From assembly GCA_964007475.1 (NCBI GenBank), contig OZ023273.1, positions 121,381,812 through 121,445,811 on the forward strand: a DNA stretch of 64,000 nucleotides, given 5' to 3'. The notes under the pieces were generated by a model. The model saw only the letters and a list, made by a program, of their open reading frames with translations. It was not told where the DNA came from and did no database searches. Both the position numbers and the translations under genes were made by a program. Positions 18,974 to 29,523 of this stretch are shown piece after piece. This DNA is from Hybos culiciformis. Taxonomy: Eukaryota > Arthropoda > Insecta > Diptera > Hybotidae. Numbering within the stretch: position 1 is the first letter of the stretch; every line of letters starts with the position of its first letter.

Positions 18974-21900
18974 ATGAATTTATCGACTAACGATGCTATT
19001 CTTTATGGTATTTTAACATTTTTATTTTTTGAAAATGCTTGGGAAAATTATTTAATTTGGCGACAGGTAAAAGACATTTAATTTATATATTTTGTATGTT
19101 TCGTTTTTTTTTTGTTTAGTCTTTAGTGCTTTAAAAAGTTAATATAATTCACCCAGAGATTCTACATTAATTTAAGATTATTTATTAAGATTCAATTAAA
19201 AAAATTTTAGACGGCATTTAATTGATAAGAAAAACAAATAATTTTAATATACTGAGTCACTGATGGCACTTTTTTTTTTTTTTACAAACATTGTTCGTCA
19301 CCTAAAGTTTTAAGTTTATTTTTTATCTTCGATTTTTTTTATTATTCTCTATTTTTTCAAAGGTCGCATAAAAATAATTTTTTGTTTTTTTTTATCAAAT
19401 AATTAAGGTAGGGAATGCACAAACATGATCCCATTAAATCAATTTTCAATTTAGTATGTGCTAGGTAGGTAAGTAAGTACTTACTTATCTGTCTATTTAA
19501 GTTTTAAATTAACATAAGATTAAATACCTAGCTTCAACTAAGCCAGATTTACATAACCAAAATTTGAGTTCCTTGAAGTATGGCTGCCATTTGTCCATTG
19601 TCCGGCATTATTCGGAATTGTCCTGCACATGCGCGCTTGTCCCACAGACTTGCAAATTTAATATTTATGCTTTATGTAGATATTTTTCTTATTAAATTTA
19701 CGACAAAATAGAGATTTCGCATTTCGCATTGGTTACCTACTAAAAATTGCTTTTTTTCTTTGGACGTTTCACAGTACATCCACGAACATATTTAATACAA
19801 CTTTAAACAATTTATTTAAATAAAAAATTGTATTGAACATGTTGTCGGAGGTACTGTGATAAGTCTTAAGCAAAAAATTTAAAAAACCAATTTTTAGTAG
19901 TAGGTAGCTATCCAATACGACAACTTATATTTTTATATCATCTATGCTTATCGGTATGTAAGTTTTACCCTGTTACTGTGAGAAACTGGTACCTAGTGAA
20001 AAATATTGGACGAGCCACTTTTTTTTTTGGGAACAATCTAACAATAGGTCAATTGACGTTATGACTTATCAATATATTCAAAAGTAAAATAAAGGCACAT
20101 AAATCTACAATTGAAAATTATAATCAGTCAAATACCACTTTTATTGTCTGGTTAACCCAATATTTTCATCCTATATTTTATGGTTATGTACAAAAAGATC
20201 AATTTATCGAGACTTAATATGTAATAAAAACTTTTTTTCTCTCCAACATAAAGTAAAAGATTTATTAGTAGCATAGTGAATAAAATAATATTGTTTTAGG
20301 TGGTACGATATTTAATTTAAATAGTTATTTAGAAGATAAATTTATTCGATTTTGCTTGCAGATTAAAGTCTTCAAAAATTGCAAAAAAGTTCCATTAGAA
20401 TTGAAAGATGTTCTTAAAGACGAAACGTTTGAGAAAGCTCGAATTTATGGCTTGGATAAGGAAAAATTTTCAATTGCTCGATCAATATTAATGGATATAA
20501 TAATTTTGTCATTGGAATTATATTTTGGCGTTATTGCATATTTTTGGCTTAGATCTGAAGAGACAGCTTCAACTATTAAACTGGACTCTGATAATGAAAT
20601 ACATGTTAGCTGTATTTTCATAATTTTAACAAACTTATACAATTTGGCAAAAGAAATGCCATTCAAAATTTATAAAAATTTTGTTCTTGAAGAGGAGCAT
20701 GGTTTTAATAAACAAACATGGACATTTTTCATTTGGGATCAGATCAAAGCATTTATTGTAGGGCAAATAATATTCATTCCTATTGCAGCAGCAATTGTTT
20801 TCATTGTAAAATTAGGTGGACCATACTTTTTCATCTGGTTGTGGATATTTACTGGTATCGTCGCATTTTTATTATTAACAATTTATCCTGCATTCATAGC
20901 CCCTCTATTCGATAAATATCGCCCATTAGAAGAAGGGTCACTACGAACAGAAATTGAGAAATTAGCAGCATCTCTAAAATTTCCTTTAGGGAAGTTATAC
21001 GTTGTTGAAGGATCAAAACGATCAGCTCACAGTAATGCATATTTTTATGGATTATTTGGTTCAAAACGTATTGTCTTGTTCGACACATTGCTATTGAATA
21101 AAGGCAAAAAGGACGATACTGAATTGAATGAAGAAGAAAAAGGTATGTACTTCATGTTACTTGTCTTTTTTTTTATATAATACATACCTACTAGTTTTCA
21201 TTTCTATTTCTAATATTTTTTTATCTTTGACCTTTGACTTGAATGTAAGAAATTTGAGGTTTATTAATAATAAAAGTTATTTCCCTATCAGTATCAGTAT
21301 ATTTCTGAAATTAAAATGATATTCAATTTCCTTAGCTTGGTGACTTTGATTACGCATTCATTGGAATCCAGTTCTAAAGCACGCTTTAGACCTCTAGCGA
21401 AAACGAAAACGAAAAAACCTTTTTTCGCCAATAACTTTTAAAATATAAAAAGTTTTGTCCGGAAATTTTGTCAGTAGGTAAAAGATAAATTAATTAATAA
21501 TTTCCATTATTAAAAATCATATTTTAAATTTATTAAATATCTTTAATTTTTATTTCGTTTATATTAAAAATATTTCGCGACGAAATAGGAACGAACTAAA
21601 TTAACCACATTTCGTCGGAAGTGTAAATCAAGCAATGAAAACGAAAACGAAAAATGTGGTGAATATAGTTGTAAAATTTTTTCACAACGAATTTTTTTTT
21701 TAATGGTTTGAGACGACATTTGAAAAAAAAATTAACTAACGAAAAATTTGTTGTTTTTGAAATTAAAAATAAAAATAATAATAAAAACAAATTTGATTCT
21801 AACTCAAATTAAATTAAAATCAAATTAATTAAAATTTTGTAATAATATTAAAGTTTTTTTTCAACAACTGTAAACTTTAAGACGAAAACGAAATCTATAT

Positions 21901-22623
21901 TCAACTCATTTCGTTTTCGCAATTATGTTCGCAGTGAAATAAAAATTTTGTTCAACCCAATTTCGTTTTCGCAAGAGGTCTAAAGCGTGCTTAAGAAAAG
22001 TTTTTGTAAATAAAATTAAAGGTGAAATAAAATAAAACAAATTTACTAAATTTAATTTATAAAATATATTTATAAAAAATTTCCCATCAATTGAAAAAAT
22101 AATTCATTTGAACATGCAACTAAAAATTAATATTTTAAATCATTTTCCAGGTAAAGGTTGTACCGATGATGAAGTTTTAGCTGTACTGGCACATGAGCTT
22201 GGACATTGGAAATTAGGTCATGTTACAAAAAATATAATTATTATGCAAATTCATCTATTTCTAATGTTTGCTGCTTTTGGATATTTGTTTGAATTTGATG
22301 GATTTTATGGTGCCGTTGGATTTCCCGCAGGAACACAACCTGTCTTGGTTGGGTTACTGTTAATTTTATCCTACGTTTTGGCGCCTTATAATGCGGTAAT
22401 AAGCTTTGCCATGACAATACTTTCAAGGCGTTTTGAATACCAAGCTGATGATTTCGCAAGAAAATTAGGCTATTCGAAAGAATTGGGAAAATCTTTAGTC
22501 AAGTTAAATATTGACAATTTGGGTTTCCCTTGTCATGATCATTTATATTCCACATGGAATCACTCGCATCCAACCTTGCTACAACGTTTAAATAGATTAG
22601 AAGGAAATAAAAAAGTTAAATAA
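18974..22623 (+). CDS. CAAX prenyl protease 1 (STE24/ZMPSTE24 zinc metalloprotease)
   Basis: Three exons, 18974-19066, 20362-21142 and 22151-22623, with GT/AG introns, join in frame to 448 residues (yeast Ste24 453, human 475). The first exon supplies the first membrane span and ENAWENYLIWRQ. Several hydrophobic segments follow, as in this multi-span ER and inner nuclear membrane protease. The zinc motif HELGH is at about 306-310, with its first residues right after the last intron. The third ligand Glu lies in FEYQADDFA (about Glu387). The family removes the three C-terminal residues of prenylated CAAX proteins and processes lamin or a-factor precursors; this is family knowledge. AATAAA at 22678-22683 is a fitting poly(A) signal. 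Drosophila has several Ste24 copies; only one is seen here. Confidence 0.93.
19067..20361. repeat. STE24 intron 1 with a foldback repeat (about 19717-19930)
   Basis: The intron is 1.3 kb. Inside it an inverted repeat joins 'ctactaaaaattgctttttt' and 'tacatccacgaacatattta' on the left with their complements on the right ('ttggataggtagctacc' type end, 'ggaggtactgtgataagtct'). A single-arm relative of the same family lies at 27131-27240. The rest is AT-rich without recognisable features. Confidence 0.55.
21379..21990. mobile_element. Inverted-repeat element in STE24 intron 2, about 612 bp
   Basis: The left end GCACGCTTTAGACCTCTAGC and the complement of the right end GCACGCTTTAGACCTCTTGC agree except for one base, and the match extends through 'gaaaacgaaa'. 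Internal 'cgaaaacgaaaacgaaa' motifs occur in both directions. There is no coding sequence. The flanking duplication is unclear. Confidence 0.75.
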
Positions 22624-23291
22624 AGCATGCATTTTGAAGACTTAAACTTATTGAAATTGAAATTTCTTAAAGAAATCAATAAAATAAAATCAGTGGACAT
22701 TTGATTTATAGAAAATATATATAGTAACTAGTTTATGATAAACTTTAATTTTTTTTATTTTTAATTAAATTTAATAACTAATATTGAATAAATAAAAATT
22801 ATTTTAGTACAAAGGTGAATGTTTTTAATAAAATTTGTTAAGTGCAATCTGTATAATTGCAGATCATAATAAATTAAAAATTTTGCAGAACTTTTGTTTT
22901 TCCTAATTTTTATTATAATAGTAAGGTAAATTAATTAACTTATAAAAGTTAAGCTGAATAATATAAATAGCAGAATTCGACGATTCAATTAATATTTATT
23001 AAATCGGTGTGACAGAAGTAAGACGTTTCATTATATAATTTATATTTAGTTGATAATAATTTTTAGAAGCAAAAATCATTAAATATTTTATGATTGTCAA
23101 ATAAATTTGTAACAGACAGAAACGAAAAAAAAGGATTTTTTTAATAATTGTTTTTAATAGAATATATATAAGTATAGATTATACATTCAATTTAACTTTT
23201 CTTGCTTTTTTCAAGTTGTTTTACTATTTTCAAGGAAATAACTTGCATTATAAAACTTATCTATGTTGATCGTTAGAATTATTTTTTCTGT
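22624..23291. other. Convergent 3' region between STE24 and the GON4L-like gene
   Basis: 668 bases of AT-rich DNA between two stop codons facing each other. STE24's poly(A) signal is at 22678-22683. Several plus-strand tttatt sequences could serve the minus-strand gene. No other feature was seen. Confidence 0.5.
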
Positions 23292-25986
23292 TCAATTTCT
23301 GCTTTGTAATTTGGAAAGCACGTCCATTAGAAACTTATGTCTAGACGTAATTTCAGAATTACTTCGATTTCTCAATTTGTTTCTTATTCTTGATACTAGA
23401 TGTTCTTCATTTTCAAATCCAATTTTTACTTCTTCCAAAATAAATTTGTCTTCATCTCTAGTCCATAATTTCATTTCTTCAATTTTTGAAGGATTTTGAG
23501 CTTCTAAATTGTATTTGTAAGCATCATCGACTTCTGGTTCTTTTTCGTTGGTCAATATTTTGGTTGAATAATTTAAATTATTTCCATCATTTGGAAAATC
23601 ATTTAGATCAATTTGTTTTTCTTTGGAATCCTTTTTAATAGATTCACTTAATTTAAAAGCCGATGAATAACTATTATTACTATCAAAGCAAAATGGCTCA
23701 TCACACAAACTTATATCAGTGTATTGCATTAGATTTTTTATTTCATTCATATTTTTGTTAATTTTCTTTTTATTTTTGTCATCACCTTCGTCTATTATGG
23801 TCCTTATTTTTTTTGCTATACTGATAGCATTTGAATCAACTGAATGGCGCTTTAATGAAAACGGAGCCGATGAATTAGGACTCTTCGGACCGCATTTTTT
23901 TGGGGATTTTCTTCCTTTTTCTTTGCTTGAAACTAGTTTTATTCCCGAAATTTGATTTGATCTATTAAAATATTTTTTTGGAGGTGATCTTCCATCATCT
24001 TTAATTGTTGTATTATATGATGAAAAAATTCCACTTGTTTCGTAAAGCGTGGGATTCAATCTTACAGCATGCATTTTTAAAGTATTTTCATCGCATAATT
24101 CGATTGACTCATCAATTTTCAAATAATTTTCTTCGTCATCAGATTTTTCTTCATCACAACTACTGCTGTGATCTAATTGCCCAGATTTCATTCGTTTTTC
24201 TGCTATTTCACTTATGCTGTGAACACAAAATCCAAAATCAGTTTGATTGCCTTTTGATACCTCATCTGCAACTGTATCATTTTTCGTTATATTTTTTGTC
24301 GTGAACGTCAGTTTTGCAGGTAAAAGAATTCTCGAACCATAAAACATTCTTCCATTAATATACTGAAAAAAAAACTTAATTAAAAAAAATTGTCACAAAA
24401 ATATATATAAAAGTAGGTTTTTCCACTATTATAAATTCTATGTTAGAATAATGTGCATTCGAATATTTGAATTCATTTTTAGGCCATAAATAATTATTAC
24501 ACATTAATAAGATAATAATTACTCTTAATTGGCAAGGTTGATTATCAGAGGAGTCTTCTATTAAATCCTTAGTTGGTATATTCTCAAACATCCTACAATC
24601 TGGATTGACTTCAATATCTTTTAGATTTATATTTTCATCACAGGTAGTCAAACTATAAAAACGAATGGAAATATTTACAATTACATATATAATGCTTTAT
24701 TGTTTTTTTTTTTATTTAAAAATTGTACCTTTTTGGAGGTCTTTCATTTAGAAAATTTTGTAAAAACCAGTCTATTAAATACTGATTTCCCTTAAGAAGT
24801 GGTAAAAGCCTGCTTTTTATTTTTTCCATTGTAATATCGTTTTCTTCTGCCATTTCACCTAAACAGTTGTAAATTTTTCGTATTTGTGCTGGTTGTTTAT
24901 TGAAATAAATATTCAATTTCTGGATAAAAGTCCCCATGTTTGTTACAATAAAATGCTCAAAAAACTTTCCAACTTCTACTGCTTCTGATGGCAATAAAAA
25001 TGTTAGGAAAATGTCTGCTAAATCCGGATGATTAGGTAGGAGTAAATCTTCTATTTTCTAAAAAAAAAAAAGAAACAGTCAATTCATAGGAACTTAATAT
25101 CTTGAAAGTTGTTGAAAAATGTTCTAACTTTAAATACATCCTGTCGCCGTTAGAAACTTATATTGAATCTGGCTTTTAAAAACAAAAAAAAATCTTTTTT
25201 ATTAAATATTAATTATTTAGATGAAATTTATTTAATTATTTAATGGAAAAATTAATTTAAGAAGATGTAAGTTAGATGAATAATTATCTTTAAAGTAAAT
25301 AATTTTTTTTTCGTAAGGTTACATCAACAAAAACTTAGAATAGGTTTTTCAAAATGTTACCCAACTTAAGAATTCTTAGGTTGAATAATAAAAATCCGAT
25401 AAGGTTGAATGACATATTAGGTTCAATGTCAGGACACTGATTATTAATATAAAATAAAAATTTTAGAATTTAATTAAAGATTTTTTAAGCTTTGATTTTA
25501 ATTAAAATTACAAGCTATTGGAATTAAAAAGTTCTTTATAAAAAAGTATTTGTTAAGCAAAAAGTAAGAAATGAATACAAATAACCTAATGTTATTAGTT
25601 TTTTTTAGTACTTACGTGGTACAAATCCGAAACTTTATCGTTTTGTGGATCAAATGAACGTAGGATTGATTGAAATTTTTTGAACTTATGTCCGTCTTCA
25701 GATGTTAAAGTTTCTTCAACTTTTTCATAGAAATTATAGGCATAAACTAAAAAAAAAATAGATAAATAAATTGATAAAAACAATATCTGTTGACATTCAT
25801 ACTTGCATCTTTTTTTTTAATTTCTTCCTTAGATTCAGACATTAGCATTTGCCTTAAACTTTCCCCCAAACGATTTGCTCTTTTTTTAGCGGTCTCTTCA
25901 TCTAAACTTTTAGGTTTTTTTTGAAACTGATTTGAACAACTGACATCTTCTATTACTTTAATATTGATATTTTTCTTAAAAGCCAT
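23292..25986 (-). CDS. GON4L/mute-type protein: PAH-like domain and C-terminal SANT/Myb-like domain
   Basis: Five exons on the minus strand (25803-25986, 25616-25746, 24729-25057, 24523-24652, 23292-24362) join in frame to about 614 residues. Exons 2-3 encode a PAH-like region with the signature KFFEHFIVTNM, NKQPAQIRKIYN and LLKGNQYLIDWFLQNF, which is characteristic of GON4L and YY1AP1 (mute in Drosophila). The last exon is Ser/Asp/Lys-rich linker and ends in a SANT/Myb-like module starting LWTRDEDKFILEE (about residues 556-611). Family members are nuclear co-repressors linked to YY1, Sin3 and histone-locus control. Human GON4L and fly mute are much longer and have an N-terminal conserved region not found here. 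Either this is a short isoform or split gene, or upstream exons were missed. The start codon follows a plain UTR-like stretch without an obvious acceptor. Confidence 0.8.
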
Positions 25987-27511
25987 TATGAATGTGTTTA
26001 AAAAAATTTCCGTTCAAAGGTCCAAAAATCCTAATAATACTTCTTTCTAAGTATTGTTTCTCGTAACTCGGAAGTAGAATATTTTATATGATGTTTTTTT
26101 TATGAAACTATCGCTTTGTTGTATATCTTGCCTCCAAAATATGTTGCTATGTCGTGGGTTCGATTTACGTAATACAATAGCTATCTAAATTAAACCTTTT
26201 AAAATAAAGCTTAAAACAAAAAATATAAATTACAAAAATTTATTTAAGAAAATATTATTATTCAACTAAAACGAATTATATAGTTCTGTAGATATTATAT
26301 ACTTCTACGGATTTTGAGATAGCTAAAGGGGAAAAATGCCACCAAAAAATTCAAGCAGATGTTGGTATACCTACTAAACATCGAAATAGCTTTTTGTCTT
26401 TTGAAGAAACTCGAAAAGTTGAAAGCATAAAGCCCGAAATAAGGCTAAAAATGGTACAGGGTGGCTAGAGTTTGGAGCTTTAGTTGGTAGAAGAATGAGG
26501 TGATCTAAAAACTAAATTAGAATGAAATTAATTTTACACTTATTTAGTAGAGCTTCGGAAATCTTTTGTTTTCATTAGCTGTTTATGATTGCCTTTCTTT
26601 TTTAAATGTCAATAATCCTTGAATGTTAAGTTTAAACAAAAACAAACAAAAGCCCAAATTTTATTGTTCAAATTAAAATGAACAAAATTGATAAACATAA
26701 AAATCCTAAGTTCAGTGACTCAGTTCCTCCAGACTCTAGTTTTAATTTTATTTAAAAGTTTAAAAAAATTTCTTATTTTATTTTGAAAATGAAAATTAAT
26801 TTAACTATTTTGTTTACAATGCAAATGCGAAGCGAATTCCAAATGACATACAATGCAAATACATTTATGAATTCAACAGAAATTTCGAAATGCTAAATAA
26901 AATTTACAGACGATTTACAGATGAGTAAATTTTAAATTGGTCAACTCAAGTTGAATAAACATTCAACCAGTTTGTAAGCACCAAGTATTGGCTTTCAATG
27001 GGCGCTCTAACCTATGGTCTGTGTACCACCTCATAGCAAAAGATCTTCGCGGCAATAATTAACTCGACCATTATTTGTGGCAACAAATAGATGAACAAAA
27101 TTGCATAATTTCAGAGATGATAGAAAATATGAGATGTCGTATTGGATACTAAAAATTGCTTTTTTACATTTTTTGCTTCATACTATCATAGGATACCACG
27201 AACATGTTCAATAAAATTTTGTATTTATTTAAATAATATTCAGCATCATAAACAATAGATATTCACCTCTTCTTTATCATGCTTTAGCTATTTTTAAAAA
27301 TATTGGTAGCGTCTAGCTATTTTAAAACATTAATTTAACCATTTCTAAAAAAAAATCCTTAGCAATACCGATTTTAATATAGATCTTGTCGTTTGCTTCA
27401 CTTCCTTTAATTGGTTCGTTTTTATTCAGTAGAAAAGTTTTTAGTGGTTAGTTGTTTTAATTTTTTTAATTAAGATAAAAATAAGAAACTTTTAAAAAGA
27501 AAGAAATAAAA
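25987..27511. other. Upstream region of the GON4L-like gene with repeat relics
   Basis: About 1.5 kb without a gene. Around 26143-26170 there is a weak B-box-like 'gggttcgattta'. At 27131-27240 lies one arm of the repeat family whose foldback copy is in STE24 intron 1 (shared 'gtcgtattggata', 'ctaaaaattgctttttt' and 'cacgaacatgttcaata'). The rest is AT-rich and unremarkable. Confidence 0.45.
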
Positions 27512-27628
27512 ATGGGGCAAATGTTTAGCAAACAATATTATAAAGATAAAAAAAACGAAACTGTTGAAAAAAATTCGGAAAAAGATTTCGATTGTGAAGG
27601 CAGTGAAGTTGGACTTAAAACAATAGGT
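27512..27628 (+). CDS. Possible first exon of an unknown gene, N-myristoylation-like start
   Basis: A short open frame starting MGQMFSKQYYKDKKN, Lys/Glu-rich, 38-39 codons long to a possible donor (aatag|gtattt at about 27625-27629). Gly2 followed by a small residue near position 6 (Ser) fits an N-myristoylation signal. The context before the ATG (aaaa) suits an insect start. I find no continuing exon before the hnRNP U-like gene at 29524. It could be a relic, a first exon with distant partners, or chance. No family was recognised. Confidence 0.25.
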
Positions 27629-27739
27629 ATTTATTTCATTTTATTTCGAACAATATATATTAAATTTTTTTTTAATTACAAAAAAAATAAACATTTCTGG
27701 ACGCCTTCATTTGGTAAAATTAAATTTCATATTTTTTAA

Positions 27740-28859
27740 TTTAATGATCTAATAAGTTTAACAAACTAGAAAATTATTCAAAAATTTACCTCTCAATTAG
27801 AAACTGTTCACACATTAAATTTTTGTCCCCGGATGTGGAATTATGAAACTTTTGAAAAATCTGTCTACAATTTGCTGTCGACCCAAAATGTCGACAATTT
27901 GGTTCATGTAAATTTAAAAGGCAAAATAATATTTTTCATGTTATGTTAAGAAATCAATCAAAAATAATGCGAAAAATTGAATTTCACTTTTAAAATTTCA
28001 TAGCGCAAATTGTCGACAACATTGTCAAATTTTGTGCCAATTGTCGATTGTCGACCGGTCGACAAATTATATATAATTCTACACCAGGTTTAATTTTATT
28101 TTTTGTTTTGTAAAATTTCAAAATAAAAGTTAGTGAATAAAAATTAATAAAATATAAATTTAAAAAATATAAATAATCCTATGAAGTTGGATTTATTTAT
28201 TTATTTATTTATTTACATGCATCGAGCAAGTACAATTTGCTGAAAAAACAGAAAGAATTAGAAAATTTTCAAATGACAGTCTCATTATGGCATTATAGCA
28301 ACTAGAAAATTGCTTACAATATTCAAAATGCTGCTATAAGTTCAATATTCAAAATGCTCGTATAAAAATATAGTTTTTCAAATATGTTTTTCAAATTATT
28401 GTTTCTTTTTCAATTTTTATAAACGCAGCGAATTTCGTTAAAATGAATTAATTATTTTAAAAATAAAATTTACAAAAAAAAAAAAATTTTATTTTTAAGA
28501 TTTTTTTAGCCATTTTGTTTTTTTATTTTTTTTATTTTGTGCAACCGTTAGTTTTTCTTTTTTTTTCGCGTCGTATGCACAGTTTCATGGTTAAAGCGCG
28601 ATTTACATGATGACTAAAAAAAAAGATCTCAAAACAAAACAGGAGAGAAGATACAAAAACTAATGTGTTAGAGCAGTACAAACAGCATAATCTTTTAGTT
28701 TTTTTTGGTGTCTGTTTTTTGTAGTCTTTTTTTTATAGGAAAAGACACCAATAAAACAAAAGATGAAATAGTTCATCTTTTTTTATAGTTTACGTTTTTT
28801 TTGAAATTATGGCATAATTTGAATTTTATAGTTTCTGACAATTATTGATGTGTTGTCCC
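27740..28859. other. AT-rich intergenic DNA with short repeats
   Basis: Around 27830-28085 there are several 'tgtcgac' and 'ttgtcgac' motifs in both directions ('ctgtcgacccaaaatgtcgac' type and 'gattgtcgaccggtcgac'), probably an old inverted element. A (TTTA)n microsatellite sits at 28194-28214. At 28600-28810 there are short inverted repeats around 'tttggtgtct' and 'agacaccaat'. No gene. Confidence 0.45.
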
Positions 28860-29162
28860 AAAAAGCATGTATATAAAGAGGAATCAGTCCCATACAAAAA
28901 AAAGAATTAAAATAGTGAAACAAAAAATCCATATCACAACCCCATGAGCTTTTTTTTGAAATACACTCTCACAAAAGCTTTTAAAACTTTCAAAATTGTA
29001 TAGAACTGTTGTTATTTTTGAAGTTTTAAAAGCTTTTGTGAGAGTGGAATTCTCAAAAAATTAAAAAAAAAAGCTCATGGGGTTGTGATATGGATTTTTT
29101 GTTTCACTATTTTAATTCTTTTTTTTGTATGGGACTGATTCCTCTTTATATACATGCTTTTT
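28860..29162. repeat. Near-perfect palindrome, 303 bp (arms about 125-140 bp)
   Basis: The left arm (from AAAAAGCATGTATATAAAGA at 28860) and right arm (to TCTTTATATACATGCTTTTT at 29162) are almost exact complements. Shared segments include 'ggaatcagtcccatac', 'aattaaaatagtgaaac', 'ccatatcacaaccccatg' and 'ctctcacaaaagcttttaaa'. The loop is about 20-30 bases around 'gtatagaactgttg'. The low divergence between arms implies recent origin or gene conversion. There is no open frame. Transcription in either direction would give a long RNA hairpin. Confidence 0.9.
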
Positions 29163-29523
29163 GATAAAACTATACCTAAATTAATTATAAAAAAATATAA
29201 CTTCCAAATGGTTATCGCAATAAAAACCAGGGGTACTTACTTGTTCATTGTCAATTTAGGGAATATTTTGATAGTATTTTTCTTTAGCTCAAGTTGGCAA
29301 CATTGGAAAAGATACGCCGTTCCACGGTTTCACTCCATATTGGTTTATCGAATTTTTAATTTTTTATGATTTAATTCATAAAAATTAATTATTTTTTAAT
29401 TGTAAAAATAAAAACTAAAAAAAAAAAAAATTAAAATTGTAATTTAGAACAAAAAAAAAAACAATTTTTCTTGATAATTTCGAAAATTCAATGAATTAAA
29501 AATATTAAGTTGAAAAAAAAAAA
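29163..29523. promoter_or_regulatory. Upstream region of the hnRNP U-like gene
   Basis: 360 bases between the palindrome and the start codon at 29524, ending in A-rich 5' leader sequence. Promoter and 5' UTR should lie here or partly in the palindrome. I see no firm core motif. Confidence 0.35.

Noticed and set aside
23719..24304. Phe/Leu-rich plus-strand frames of 78-99 codons
   Set aside because: They are antisense to the last exon of the GON4L-like gene.
26143..26170. B-box-like 'gggttcgattta' as a tRNA or SINE
   Set aside because: No A box at a fitting distance and no cloverleaf.
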